Shown here piece by piece: positions 42,907 to 54,022 of a DNA stretch of 64,000 nt (positions are counted from its first letter, which is position 1; the number at the start of each line of letters is the position of its first letter). The stretch comes from Branchipolynoe longqiensis (taxonomy: Eukaryota > Annelida > Polychaeta > Phyllodocida > Polynoidae), in assembly GCA_030323885.1 (NCBI GenBank), contig CM059187.1, forward strand, positions 137,426,415 through 137,490,414, read 5' to 3'. A model generated the notes under the pieces. The model made no database searches, had not been told where the DNA came from, and saw only the letters and a program-made list of their open reading frames with translations. The translations under genes were made by a program, and so were the position numbers.

Positions 42907-43770
42907 ATCTGGAAGCATACAGCTTATACAAAATAGGTAGGAATCCCAACATAATTTATGGTGCATTTACACACAATTGGATTTCTTTTTGCAGAATCGG
43001 GACCAGATATGTTCAAAATGGATATTTTGCTAAAAAATGCACCACGGTGGATGTGTGCAGGATACGTCGCTCTGATTAATATCATTATTCAACAGATTTC
43101 CAAAAAGGACTTCCATGGAGTTCAACTTAAGCCATGTATGAGCTTGTCGCTAAATGTGCAGTGATATGTGTCCGTTATCCAACTCCTCATCAACTTCATG
43201 AATTTTGTATTCTATGAACGTCTAATCTAGTGTCACAACTGATAACAACCCTGTATAATATTATGTCATCAAGTGGGACTGTAAACTATGCCAAATCATG
43301 CTATGTAGCTAAGTAATGTATTCTGCAAACATTGATGTGTACAACCGTGGTATCACTTTGAACATGTATAAATATATATCTATTTATTATTTTATTTGAA
43401 TCTCTCCAGTGATGGACACACCTATTTGTATTTTCCTTACTACATTGTCGTCTGCAAATACGACTATCCTATAGAACCCAAATACCAGTATGATTGTTGA
43501 CGTGCCCATTCGAAGGGTTCTACTGCTCCCCAATGATATCGGACACACATTCAGATTCTGGCTTTAACCTTAGCGCTTGAAAGCCTCAACTAGGTCAGTC
43601 ATATCCTAAAGAAAACATCCTTTACTGAGCTATATAGCACGCTCTGACATAGTAGGTTTACAATCCCACTTGGTGACAGGGGAATGGCTTATACAGCTCT
43701 GTTATCAGTTGTGATACTAGTTCAGATTTCTACTCCTTCAACTACCATTTCAAACATGTATAACCTCCCA
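42907..43770. other. Unique stretch, no gene seen
   Basis: One of the longest repeat-free intervals. Frames are short and without recognisable domains. Confidence 0.4.
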
Positions 43771-43774
43771 GAGA

Positions 43775-44330
43775 TGATGAAACAAACACACAGACAAACA
43801 TACACACAACACACACAAATATATATACAAACACATACAAACAGGCACCAATACAAACACAAACAAACACACAAACAAATATACAAACAAACACACAAAC
43901 AAACATACAAATAAACACACAAATAAACATACAGACAGACACAAACACAAACAAACACAAACAAACACACAAACAAGCACACATACAAGCACACAAACAA
44001 GCACACAAACCCACCCACAATGAAGCACACACAAACACAAACAGCTACACATTCACAAACAAACATAAACACAAACAAGCACACATATACAAACAAACAT
44101 AAACACAAACACACAAGTTAGCATAAATATACAAATAAACACAAACATGCAAACAAGCACACAAACAAACACACAAACACATACTCACATACAACACACA
44201 AAGAAACACACACACAGACACACATAGGCAAACATACAAACAACACACACAAACACACACGCAAACACACCAACAAACACACACACAAATACACCCACAA
44301 ACAGAGAAACACAGAAACAAAAGGTATCTG
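43775..44330. repeat. (ACAAACAC)n low-complexity tract
   Basis: About 550 bp of A/C-rich sequence with units such as 'acaaacaaacacacaaacaa'. Cysteine/valine-rich minus frames are compositional. Confidence 0.9.
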
Positions 44331-45589
44331 CGTCCGAAATCTACATCGCCACGCAGTCGCCCAAGTCACCTCGTCCTAACTCTCGCCAAATCCACCACTT
44401 AGTAGAAGCTAGAATATATGGCGGGGGTAGAGAGGAGTGTGGGGGGAGTGAGCAGAGAGGGGGGGGGGGTGGGAGTGGTGCGGGGAGTGTTGCGGGGAGT
44501 GTTGCGGGGAGCTCCGCACTCAGCCGGGGCGGCCGTCCCTTGGACCGGGCTCCATGGCCAGCCGCTTACCCTCGGAGTGGAGTCGCCTTTGGTGCTACAG
44601 CGCGCACAATATCCCAGCCCGGGAATGAAAGCAAACCTGCACTCCAGCCACCGCTCGGCAAACACTTTCCTGACCGGAAGTGCTTCCGATTGTGCCGTGC
44701 GCACATCCGGTGTGTGAGCATGTATGTAGCGCCTGTGTTCACTACTTAAAGCTACTTTCAGCGCATCGTCACTTCATCACCTTTACACTAATTACTGACT
44801 TCGCTTGAGGGGGGGTGTCAATTTTTAATGACACTATGAATGCTCTTGGTTGTTTGAAAGGTGACGTGGATTCGTTGGTGAAACACGCCGCCATGTTGGT
44901 GTAAAACTGCTCTAGTCAACTACACTCACATGGAGCCGTGGTTCCGGCCAGCCGGTCTGGTCGTGATTACTTCTCACCATTGTTGGTGAGTGCTGCGGGG
45001 AGGAAGGGGAGGGAGGAAGGGGTGGGTGGGTGGGTGGGGGGTGAGACTTCTTACTGAAACCTAACTATTTAGTGCGGTGTCTATCCTGTGAAGCTCGGCT
45101 AACATTTCTTGATAATTTCACATTTGAGGAATGTTATGTCTATGTTACAATATATATATATATATTTTATATAATACCGACCCCCCAAGGGGGAGGCTAA
45201 GGACTAACATGTGTACATATATATACATAAACAATACCCACACTCATAAAGGTGGAACATGAATTCACCAAAATCCAGGAAACGGAAATAGCCCTATATC
45301 GGCACCGCCATTTGTATACTTGTGTTGAATAATAAAAATCCACCAAACGGAAACGGAAATCGTTCATTGAGCTTCTCTACACAGCACACAGGGTGGACGA
45401 CAGCGATTGGTTAATAATTGCTTATGCCAGGCCCCAGAGTAGCACATGCCGAGTCGAGGAACAACTACACTGGTCCCTCCCTACATATCTTCCATAGTGA
45501 TCCGAATCGCCCGGGTCATTTTAATCGAATACGACCCGGGGGTCGGTCCTAAGTGTTGATTTTTCATATTATTATTATATTATATATAT
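44331..45589. other. Unique stretch, GC-rich 44400-44720
   Basis: A GC-rich patch with GGGGAGT repeats (44475-44515), then ordinary sequence and a TA run near 45150. No gene supported. Confidence 0.4.
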
Positions 45590-45800
45590 ATATGGTTATA
45601 TAATATTATATATATGTTTATATAATATTATATATATATATATATGATGTATAAACATTATGCGAGTACAAAGGCGCGGAAGGGAATTTATTACTATTAC
45701 CCATTTATTATCAATTTATTACCAATTACTATCCGCATTTTATTTGTTCTGTTCCGTTGGACCGGTGGAGCCACTACCGGCCTAAACCCTAACTACATAT
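45590..45800 (+). repeat. R1 repeat
   Basis: TA-rich lead, 'gatgtataaacattatgcga', 'gtacaaaggcgcggaagg', then 'ggaccggtggagccactac'. Followed by a short (GA)n at 45805. Confidence 0.5.
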
Positions 45801-45980
45801 ATATAGAGAGAGAGAGATTGGGGTTTTATGTCTCTCAGCATCTGGACGAGCACCAACTATTGAATGAACACTCAAGTTGACGTTATGCTACTTCTAGTGG
45901 GATACAGCGTTATATGACACCATGACACAGTCAGACATATAGTCATATTGCCATGATACTGACACAACCAGTCATTACCT

Positions 45981-46642
45981 TAAAGTTGCATAGTCCATTG
46001 ATTTTGAGTTTCCATCATCTTTCTGAGATAAATGTGTTATATTGATTGTTATGATGTGTCTTAAAGTTGCATAGTCAGATGATTTTGAGTTCCGGTTATT
46101 TTCTTATATAAATATATTAGGTTGATCGGTATAATCCACCTTACTTTAGTTTGAAGTAACTTTTATTTTGAATGGCTAACTTTGGAGATATTTAAAATCC
46201 AAACATGCCAAATTAATTTTGGTGAGCACGCCAAAACTCTGCCACCATAAGCTTCTGCAGTAATAGGGTCTATTAAATTGACTCAGTATTCCCTTTTATG
46301 TAGCGACACATGCTTAATAAATGCACCAGTATCTAAGTTAAACATTTATGACCGAATCTAGTTAGTTGCTTTGGTTTTGAAAATTTGATATTTTCATCGG
46401 ACTATGCAGCTTTAAATGGAGATATGTAAACATGTTAAATTAGTTTTGGCAAGCATGCCAAAACTCTGACATCATAAGCTTTAGCAGTAACAGGCTTTAT
46501 TAATTTCACCCAGGATTCCCTTCTATGTGGCACGAAATGCTTTATAAGTGCATCAGCATCTAAGTTAGATATGTACGGTTAATTCAAAATAATTGTTTTG
46601 GTTTTGAAAATTTGATGCTTCATCGGACTATGCAGCTTTAAT
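45981..46642 (+). mobile_element. M1 MITE nested inside another M1
   Basis: Outer copy: 45981-46059 and 46417-46642. Inner full-length copy: about 46064-46413 (agttgcatagtcagatga to catcggactatgcagct) with TTAA at both edges. The outer copy lost ~25 bp at the insertion point. The order is certain: the inner one is younger. Confidence 0.9.
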
Positions 46643-46910
46643 GTGAGATCTGAACTCGTCCAAATTCTCCCGAGCTTCGACCGCCCTGGTTCTCAGCACA
46701 GACGCCCGCCACGTAATGTGCGCCGGCCTTAACTGTCTGGGCAGACATACCGGAAGTTGAGCCGCTGAGTGCGCGCGCGGCGAGAGTGCGTGTGGTAAGT
46801 GGTGCCGGCTGCTTCCGGTGTGTGTAAGTGGATGGGAGGCTGGTGCATGGTGGGTAAGTGCCTCGCTAATGGCGGCGTGCGGAGAGGAGTGCGTAGACGG
46901 ACACACGGGT
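46643..46910. other. Unique stretch, nothing seen
   Basis: GC-rich with 'gcgcgcgcggcg' near 46772; no gene supported. Confidence 0.3.
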
Positions 46911-46922
46911 CGGGCCTCCGTA

Positions 46923-47243
46923 ATTTGGTTGGTTGGTTGGAGTTTTATGTCCTGGCAATATCTAAGATCATATCAGGAGGGGTACTGACTTGTGACAGTG
47001 TGCACTCATGGTGACTTTATAGTGCTGCCACACTGGGAAATCAGGCCGCCGGCACCATGACCTGATATCCCACTCCGTCACATTATCATGACACTGAGCT
47101 AGCCAGTCCTTGCCCTATCCTATTAATGCCGAGCGCCAGGCTAGGAAGCGACAAGTATTCATTTTTAAGTCATTGGTTTGACTCGACCGGGAACTGAACG
47201 CCTGAACTTCTGTGCTCTACTGATTAGGCCACCGGCTTGGTCA
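46923..47243 (-). mobile_element. SINE-B, 12-bp TSD
   Basis: Flanked by cgggcctccgta at 46911-46922 and 47244-47255. Head slightly shortened before 'gattaggccaccggcttggt'. Confidence 0.92.
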
Positions 47244-47361
47244 CGGGCCTCCGTAGATGTACCATGTTTTTCTCCAGTGGGGTGGGGAGGAGGGTGCCTG
47301 GCGGGTACAGGGCTTTGGGAGGGTAGGGGAGGACAGGAGGGATGGGTGATGGACAGGAAGT

Positions 47362-47815
47362 GATGATTTGAAGGGGCGCATGTGGAAATGGGGTGTTAAG
47401 TGTCAATTGTGAAGGGTAATGGAGGCAATTTAGAGATGGGTGATGGTGCTGGTGATTTGAAGGGACTTACATACAAATGGGGTGCTATGTGTCAATTGTA
47501 GATGGTAGCGGGGGAAATTAGAGATGGCTGATGGTGGTGCTGATTTGAAGGGGCACATGTGCAAACTGCGGTGCTATGTGTCAAATGTGGAGGGTAGTGG
47601 CGGAAAATAGAGATGGCTGATGGCGGTGCGGATTTGAAGGGGCTTATGTGTAAATGGGGTGCTATGTGTCAACTGTGAAGGGTAGCGCAGGCAATTTAGA
47701 GATGGGTGATGGTGGTGGTGATTTGAAGGGACTTATGTACAAATGGGGTGATATGTGTCAATTGTAGATGGTAGCGGGAGGGAATTAGAGATGGCTGATG
47801 ATAGGTGCTGATTTT
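47362..47815. repeat. ~88-bp tandem repeat, five units
   Basis: Unit begins 'gatttgaaggg(g/a)c' at about 47366, 47453, 47541, 47630 and 47720 and contains 'ggggtgctatgtgtcaa' and 'agagatggctgatggtgg'. Units 2 and 5, and 3 and 4, resemble each other most, hinting at two-unit duplication. Confidence 0.85.
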
Positions 47816-48185
47816 ATACGTATATACATACATGGATGGAGTTGGGGGTGGGAGCCCAGGCTCTGAGGTCAAATGACTCGGCGTGTGTCTCGGAGGCGTA
47901 AAGCGCATCCACCTCTAAAGGCATAGGTAGGTTGCAGGTTGCTTCTATGGGAACACAAAGGCTAAGGTTGACGGACAGTGGGCATGGGGAACCGCTGTAG
48001 CAGCGGAACCAGGGGCTGGGCAGTCGAGGGCGGGGACTACTGCCGCCTTCTCTGCTCGGTTTGCTTCCTGTCCTCCAGCATCCTGCCCCTGCTGACATCC
48101 TGGTCACAGTTGGAAGGTCAGGCGACAGAGGGAGACGTCTCTTTTGGAGTTTTGACAATTCCATCCCATTTGCTGCCCCCGTGAG
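47816..48185. other. Unique stretch, nothing seen
   Basis: Short open frames both strands; none recognised. Confidence 0.3.
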
Positions 48186-49050
48186 CATCTCAGTAATATA
48201 GAGCTGCCCAGTGTGGAGAGCAGCTCAGTAATGTAGAGCAGGTAATTAATGTAGAGCAGCTCAGTAATGTAGAGCATTACTTAATGTAGAGCATCTCAGT
48301 AATGTAGAGCAGCTCAATAATGTAGAGCAGCTCAGTAATGTACAGCATGTAATTACTGTAGAGCAGCTCCGTAATGTAGAACAGCTCAGTAATGTAGGGA
48401 TGCTCAATAATATAGATATGTTCAGTAGTGTAGGGCAGATCATTAATGTAGAGCAGCTGAGCAATGTAGGGCAGCTCAGTAATGTAGATATGCTCAGTAA
48501 TTTAGAGCAGCTCATTAATGTAGAGCAGCTCATTAATGTAGAGCACCTCAGTAATGTAGAGCACCTCATTATTGTAGATCAGCTATGTTTTGTAGAGCAG
48601 CTCTGTAATGTAGAACAGCTCATTAATGTATAACTGCTCATTAATGTAGAGCAGCTCATTAATGTAGAGCAGCTCAGTAATGTAGGGCAGCTCACAAATA
48701 TAGAGCAGCTCAGTTATGTAGCGCAGCTTAGTAATGTAGAGCAGCTCAATAATGTAGAACAGCTGAGTATTGTACAGCAGCTCAGAAATGTACAACAGCT
48801 CAGTAATGTAGAGCAACTCACTAATATAGAGCAGCTCAGTAATGTAGAGCAGTTCAGTAATGTAGAGCAGCTCAGTTTTGTAGAGCAGCTCAGTAAATTA
48901 GAGCAGCTCGTAATGTAGAGCACCTCAGTTATGTAGAGCAGCTCAGTAATATAGAAAACCTCAGTAATGTAAAGCAGCTCAGTAATGTAGAGGTGCTCAG
49001 TAATTTAGAGCCCCTCAGTTATGTAAAGCTCAGTTATGTAAAGCTCCTAA
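48186..49050. repeat. 18-bp minisatellite, about 47 units
   Basis: Unit 'cagctcagtaatgtagag' with scattered changes and length slips. Six codons per unit, so many frames stay open on both strands. Variation is higher than in the 27-bp array, so it is older or less homogenised. Confidence 0.9.
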
Positions 49051-49124
49051 GCAGTCCCTCTATTTGGACGTTGCGTCCTGCAGCCATTCCGAATGGCACT
49101 CAGGCTGTGCTTCTTTTCAATACA

Positions 49125-49469
49125 CCAGACGGGATGGCCGAATAAGTTGAGCGTCCGTCTCCCGTTTTGGTAGATCGTGGGATTCGAACCGACTGGTTCG
49201 AAATCTGGTCGAGTCAAACCAATGTCTTAAAAATTGATACTTGTCACTTCCTACCCAGGTGCCCGGCATTATTAGGATAGGGCAAGGACTAGTTGGCTCA
49301 GTGTCAGGATAATGTGACTGAGTGGGATAGCAAGTCATGGTGCTGGCATCCTGGTCTACCAGTGAGGCAGCACTATGAAGTTCCTATGAGTGTGCACTGT
49401 CACAAGTCGGTACCCGTCCTGATATGACCTTAGATCTTGCCAGGACGTAAAACTCCAAGAGCAAACCAT
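49125..49469 (+). mobile_element. SINE-A, full length with 12-bp TSD
   Basis: Flanks cttttcaataca (49113-49124) and cttttcaatgca (49470-49481). Two B-box-like motifs in the head. Confidence 0.92.
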
Positions 49470-49481
49470 CTTTTCAATGCA

Positions 49482-49745
49482 ATTCCTCCCCTATTCTTCA
49501 ATTTAATTGATCAACTTCATGAATAATTAATTCAGCTAAGCTATCCTCCTCCCCCCTTCATTTTAATTGATACACTTAATCGAGAGTTCACCCAAACTTT
49601 GTTTCTGTTCAATGCAATCCTGTTTTTCTCTCTTCAAATTAATTGATAAACTTCATCGATAGTTCATCAAAATTTTGTTTCTTTTCAATTCAATTGTCCC
49701 TTTCTAGTCAAGTCAATTGGTCTACTTCAGATAGTTAGCTTCCTT
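49482..49745. repeat. Decayed ~67-bp tandem repeat, four units
   Basis: 'ttttcaatgcaatt', 'tttaattgat(c/a)', 'acttcatcgatagttca' phrases recur near 49471, 49550, 49615 and 49684. The preceding SINE inserted into the first unit. Confidence 0.65.
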
Positions 49746-49879
49746 TAAATTTATTTTCGCTAGTTTGTGTGATTATGGAATACTATTTATGCGTTACTTC
49801 TTTAAGCGGTCGTTCACAATTATCAACATTTTCACAAGAATACAAATCGTGTGTTGGGTTGTTGGGTGGAGTGGGCTAA

Positions 49880-50275
49880 AGCTAAGATTCCATACACACG
49901 GTATGCGGTATGCAGCATGCGAATGCGAATGCGGTATGCACCATAGATACCCATGTCGACCTCCAATAGTCGATGTCTTCTTTTTGTGTTTTGGGGTTGC
50001 TAAACAAACGAAGGGGGAAAAAAAGATACCCATCCCATTTTGGGAGTTTTTTGCTCCAAATTTGTGAAAGAAAGTCAAAGTTACTATTGTTTTCTATGGC
50101 AAATGCAGCAGCATTCGCATTCGCACCGATCGGTCCATGGGTCGATCCATTTGCCGCATTCGCATTCGTGTTCGCATTCGCATTCGTATGTATGGAAGCA
50201 CTACTATGCCTGTACATGCTTTTCGATTTTTTGCCGCATTCGCATACCGCATACCGCGTATATGGAATCTTAGCT
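49880..50275. mobile_element. E5b: TAA-site MITE built of GCATTCG motifs
   Basis: 396 bp, termini AGCTAAGATTCCATA and its complement, perfect TAA duplication (49877-49879, 50276-50278). Both arms carry 'cggtatgcggtatgc' and the interior repeats gcattcg/cgaatgc. Same family as 5685-5938. Overlapping open frames on both strands reflect the repeated heptamer. Confidence 0.85.
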
Positions 50276-50368
50276 TAACACCCACCATAGGCTTTCTATA
50301 ACATATAAAAATGTCGGTTAAATTATGCAGGTTTCGAACGCACACTCCATGTAATTCTGGGGCTAGCT

Positions 50369-50540
50369 GGTTCGTTGGTTGTTGGAGTTTTACGTCCTGG
50401 GAACATTTAAGGTTATATCAGGACGGGTACTTACTTGTGACTGCGCACTCATGGCGATGTTATAGTGCTGCCCCGCTGGGAGACCAGGGCGCCAGCACCA
50501 TGACCTGATATCATCCCACTCATTCAGATTATCCTGATAA
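50369..50540 (-). mobile_element. SINE A/B, head lost
   Basis: Tail and half body from 'ttggttgttggagttttacg' to 'cattcagattatcctgata'. Confidence 0.8.
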
Positions 50541-50749
50541 TATAAACCATTGTATCCTGTATGATTTGTACACTTGTGAAAATGTTGGTAGTTGAGAAGG
50601 ACTCCGAACTGTGGTCACATATAAGTGTGGGTATTCCTTTTTTTGGTCGCGAGCTGCTGCAGTGTCTGGTGGTAATTGTAGGCTTATGGTGACTCGAATC
50701 GATTGTAGAATGAATGTAACAAGCCAAGCCAGAGATATATATCAGTCGT

Positions 50750-51836
50750 GGGCAGCATAGAATGTGGAGGGGTGGGAGCGAGCGAGGAATTGAGATGGAG
50801 AGAATGGAGAGAAGAGGGAGTGAGGAAAGAAGGGGCAGTAGCGGGAGATGAGGGGCGGGGAGGGAGGAGAGAACAGGGGGGCAAGAAGGGGCAAGAAGGG
50901 GGTTGGGGGTGGTGAGGAATCGACATGGGGAGAGAGGGAGGAGATGAGGGTGGAGAGGGAGCAAGAAGGCCGAGGGAGATGAGGAAGGAGAGGGAGGGAG
51001 AAGGAGGGGATGAGGGAGGAGAGCGAGTGGGGTTGGGGAGGGGGATATGAGGGGAGGAGAGGGAGTGAGGAGGGGGGAGATGAGTGAAGGGGGGGAGAGA
51101 TGAGGGAGGAGAGTGAGCGAGAAGGGGGCAGATGGAAGGAAAAGGGGGAGATAAGGGAGGAGAGTGAGCGAGAAGTGGGGGATGAGGGAGGAGAGTGAGC
51201 GAGAAGGGGGAGATTAGGGAGGTGAGTGAGTGAGAAGGAGGGAGACGGTTTGGGGGGAGAGTGGGTGAGAAGGGGGAGATGAGGGAGGAGAGTGAGCGAG
51301 AAGGCGGGAGACGGTGTGGGGGAGAGTGAGCGAGAAGGGGGGGGGACGAGGGAGGAGAGGATGCCAGAAGGCGGGAGGACGGTGTGGGGGGGGGGGGAGA
51401 GTGAGAGAGAAGGGCGAGAGATGAGGGAGGAGAGTGAGCCAGAAGGAGGGAGAGAGTGAGGAGTGGAGAGGGAACAGGGGGGCATGAAGGAGGTGAGAGG
51501 CGGGAAGAGCGTGAGGAGGAGAGAGGAGGAGTGTGGGTGTGTGAGGAGGGCGGGGAGGGCGAGGGGGGACAGAGCTGGCCATAGCGAGAGAGGGAGACAC
51601 GATTGAGTGGGCGCGGTGGAGGTGGGCGTGGTGAGGGCCGGGCTGGGCGGTGCAGCGGGAGGGCGGGGTGAAGCTGGTGTAGGCGCGGGTGGGTGGGGCG
51701 TGGCGGGGCCGGATAGGGCGGGGGCGGAGTGGGATTGATCTGGGCGGGGCGGGATTGAGCTAAGTGGCGCGTGGAGGGGCGGAGCGGGGCTGAGCAGGGC
51801 GGGGCGGGGCGGGGCGGGTTGGGCGTAGGTTTGTGG
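50750..51836. repeat. G/A-rich low-complexity tract
   Basis: Irregular units such as 'gagggaggagagtgagcgag' and 'aagggggagatga'; 51600-51830 becomes gcggggc-rich. The 376-codon minus frame (proline/serine/leucine) is compositional. Strong purine strand bias suggests triplex or G-quadruplex potential. Confidence 0.85.
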
Positions 51837-51837
51837 T

Positions 51838-52149
51838 GGGATAGTTGTTGGATCTTTACGTCCTACCAACATCTAAGGATGCCGAATTGTGACAGTGCGC
51901 ACTCATGGCAACTTTATAGTGCTGCCCCACTAGGAAACCAGACCGCCATCACCATGTCCTAATATCCCACTCACATTACCCTGACACCGAACCGACCAGT
52001 CCTTGTCCTATCCTAATGATGCCGAGTGCCAAGCTTGGAAGCAACAAGTATCAATTTTGTAAGTCATAGATTTGACTCGACCGGGAATTGAACTCCCGAC
52101 CTTCCGCACGGAAGACCTGCGCTGTACCGATTGGCCCACCGTGCCCGGT
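51838..52149 (-). mobile_element. SINE-B
   Basis: Tail 'gttgttggatctttacgtcc' (a ~25-bp deletion follows), body, B head ending 'ggcccaccgtgcccggt'. Confidence 0.85.
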
Positions 52150-52213
52150 GTGTGGCTGGATAGAGCGAGGGCGGGATGACCAGTGGTGTAGCGGCATCCC
52201 CATTCAGCCACAC

Positions 52214-52342
52214 TTACACAGTGGCCTGAACTGTCCCTGAAATACATTACACACCTCCAGAGGTGGCGCTACTTACATCCCCACACCGTGGCCTGAACTG
52301 TCCCTGAAATACATCACACACCTCTAGAGGTGGCGCTACTTA
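52214..52342. repeat. 67-bp tandem duplication beside E4
   Basis: 'gtggcctgaactgtccctga' to 'ggtggcgctacttaca' occurs twice, 52221 and 52288. E4 begins where the second unit ends. Confidence 0.8.
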
Positions 52343-52836
52343 CACCCCCATCACACCAAAGTAGTTCTTACTATGTTCTTGAAAATGTTGCCGAACAGGG
52401 TCAAACTGAGTGCAAATGGAGTGAACGTAGTAGCAACGTTTTATTAACTTTTTATGAACTGCATGGAGAGTATAGGATGGAAGGGTGCCCCAGAACTTTG
52501 ACCTTGCTCAACATTTTCTGGCGACATCCCGTTCATCAATTAGACATACTTAAAACGAGATGGACTTAATACAAACGTACTACAAATGGAATTTCCTACT
52601 TCGATCATACTAGGAATGTGCTACAACGTGGTGAAATCGGGCATTAATTGCATGAAGGAAGTAGCATCAAGACCAAAGTTACATGTTCTACCCTGATTAC
52701 AGCCTGTTTTAGAATGGCGTAGAATGTTTTGAGAACTAGTTTGGTGTGATGGGGGTATTACACGTTCTACCCCGATCACACCCCATTTTAGAACGGGGTC
52801 GGGCAATTTGAGAACTAGTTTGGTGTGATAGGGGTA
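52343..52836. mobile_element. E4: TTA-site MITE with duplicated right end
   Basis: Left terminus 'cacccccatcacaccaaag'. The right terminus occurs twice in tandem (ending at 52757 and 52836) as 'tttggtgtgatgggggta' and 'tttggtgtgataggggta'. With the first end, TTA flanks both sides (52340-52342, 52758-52760). The last ~79 bp are tandemly duplicated. The interior has gttcta/tagaac and acgtagta-type units. Confidence 0.7.
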
Positions 52837-52976
52837 TGAAGTTTACTCACACATCCCTTCCTAGCGAGGCGCTCGCCATTATTAGGATATTGAAAGGACT
52901 GGTTGGCTCAGTGTCAGGATAATGACATTGTGCGGGATATCAGGTCATGGTGCTGGTGGCCTGGTCTCCCAGTGGT

Positions 52977-53892
52977 CATCATCATCATGCTGTCGGTCGC
53001 GATGTGACAAAGACTGCTTTCATTACTTGACTGCCGCTCTCCATTTAACTCTCTGCTGTGAGAGTGATGTCCATGAGTCGGTCTTAATGTCTCTCAGCTT
53101 CAGGTTTCTCTTGATGGTATCCTTGAACCGGATACGAGGGCGCCCTCTCTTTCTGTACCCAGAAGACAGTTGAGAATAGAGGATCTGCTTTGGTAGCCTG
53201 TCTGATGACATCCTCATGAGGTGTCCAGTCCACCGGGGATTCTTTTTGATCAGAAGATCTTCCATAGAGGGCAGCCCCATCCGTTCAAGTATTTCCTTAT
53301 CTGTCACTTTGTCCTTCCAGGTTAGCCTCATGATTGAACGCAGATGCCACATCATGAAGGCATGCAGCTTTTTCACCTGTCGTCTGTACACTGTCCATGC
53401 CTCGGCTCCATATAGTCGGGTGGATAACACGATTGCACGGTAGATCTTGCCTTTGACCCGCATGGACACATGGTGGTTGTTCCAGAGTCTCTGGCGTAGT
53501 CGGCCGAAAGATGCGCTAGCCTAGGCCATCCTCCTCTGTATTTCAGCACATTTCATGAAAGCTGCCTGCAAAAGTGTTGAAGTGCTGCTGGCTTTTGCAA
53601 GTTACCAGCGGCACTCTCTCGGGGAGCAAATAGAGGTTTCACACCGGCAAGAACATGTCCAGACAGGCGCAAAACTATTTTTCCCTGCAGTGGCTGGTCG
53701 GGAGATGTTGGGAGTTCCATACATCAACCGCCCTTGATGCTGCCACAGTGACATGGTTTTCTGTTTAGGGTTTGCTCCCTTAGCCTTCGGTTCTGTCAAG
53801 AACCTGTACCACAAGGCAGTGGTTTACAACTCTGCAGGGCAGGGGCATCAAACTCCCTGAGGTATTGCGAAACCTGCAATACCTGCATACCA
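52977..53892 (-). mobile_element. Non-LTR retrotransposon (LINE) 3' part
   Basis: Read on minus: a ~360-bp 5' block (53525-53892) without recognised domain, then the reverse-transcriptase C-terminal region, a short 3' UTR and a (GAT)n tail. Microsatellite tail and 5' truncation are typical of RTE-like LINEs. The 5' block recurs in deleted copies at 11.5 and 21.9 kb. Confidence 0.85.
53023..53469 (-). pseudogene. Reverse-transcriptase C-terminal fragment of a LINE
   Basis: The 148-codon frame matches the C-terminal region that follows the reverse-transcriptase domain in many animal LINEs: 'STRLYGAEAWTVYRRQ', then 'LRSIMRL', 'RWTGHLMRMS' and a terminal 'WTSLSQQRVKWRAAVK'. The catalytic palm motif (Y/FxDD) lies upstream and is not present. 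Homology continues upstream of the apparent start (an in-frame AEIQRRMA-like stretch) but is broken by a TAG, so this is a dead fragment. It could not support retrotransposition alone. Confidence 0.85.
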
Positions 53893-54022
53893 ACTGGTAC
53901 AGCACTATAAAGTCGCCAATGAATGCGCACTGTCACAAGTCGGTACCCGTCCTGATATGACATTAGCTGTTGCCAGGTCGTAAACCACCACCAAGCCACC
54001 AACCAAGCAACCAACTAATACA

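Larger units (their letters stand above)
52848..54022 (+). mobile_element. SINE A/B split by a LINE
   Basis: Body 52848-52976 up to 'ggtctcccagtgg'. It resumes at about 53893 (ggtacagcactataaagtcg) and ends in a CAAC-type tail at 54022. The head was already missing, cut near E4. Confidence 0.85.

Noticed and set aside
46760..46800. CpG-island promoter
   Set aside because: Only a short CG-rich patch; no first exon or conserved motif.
50742..51872. 376-codon minus-strand frame
   Set aside because: Compositional product of the G/A-rich tract.
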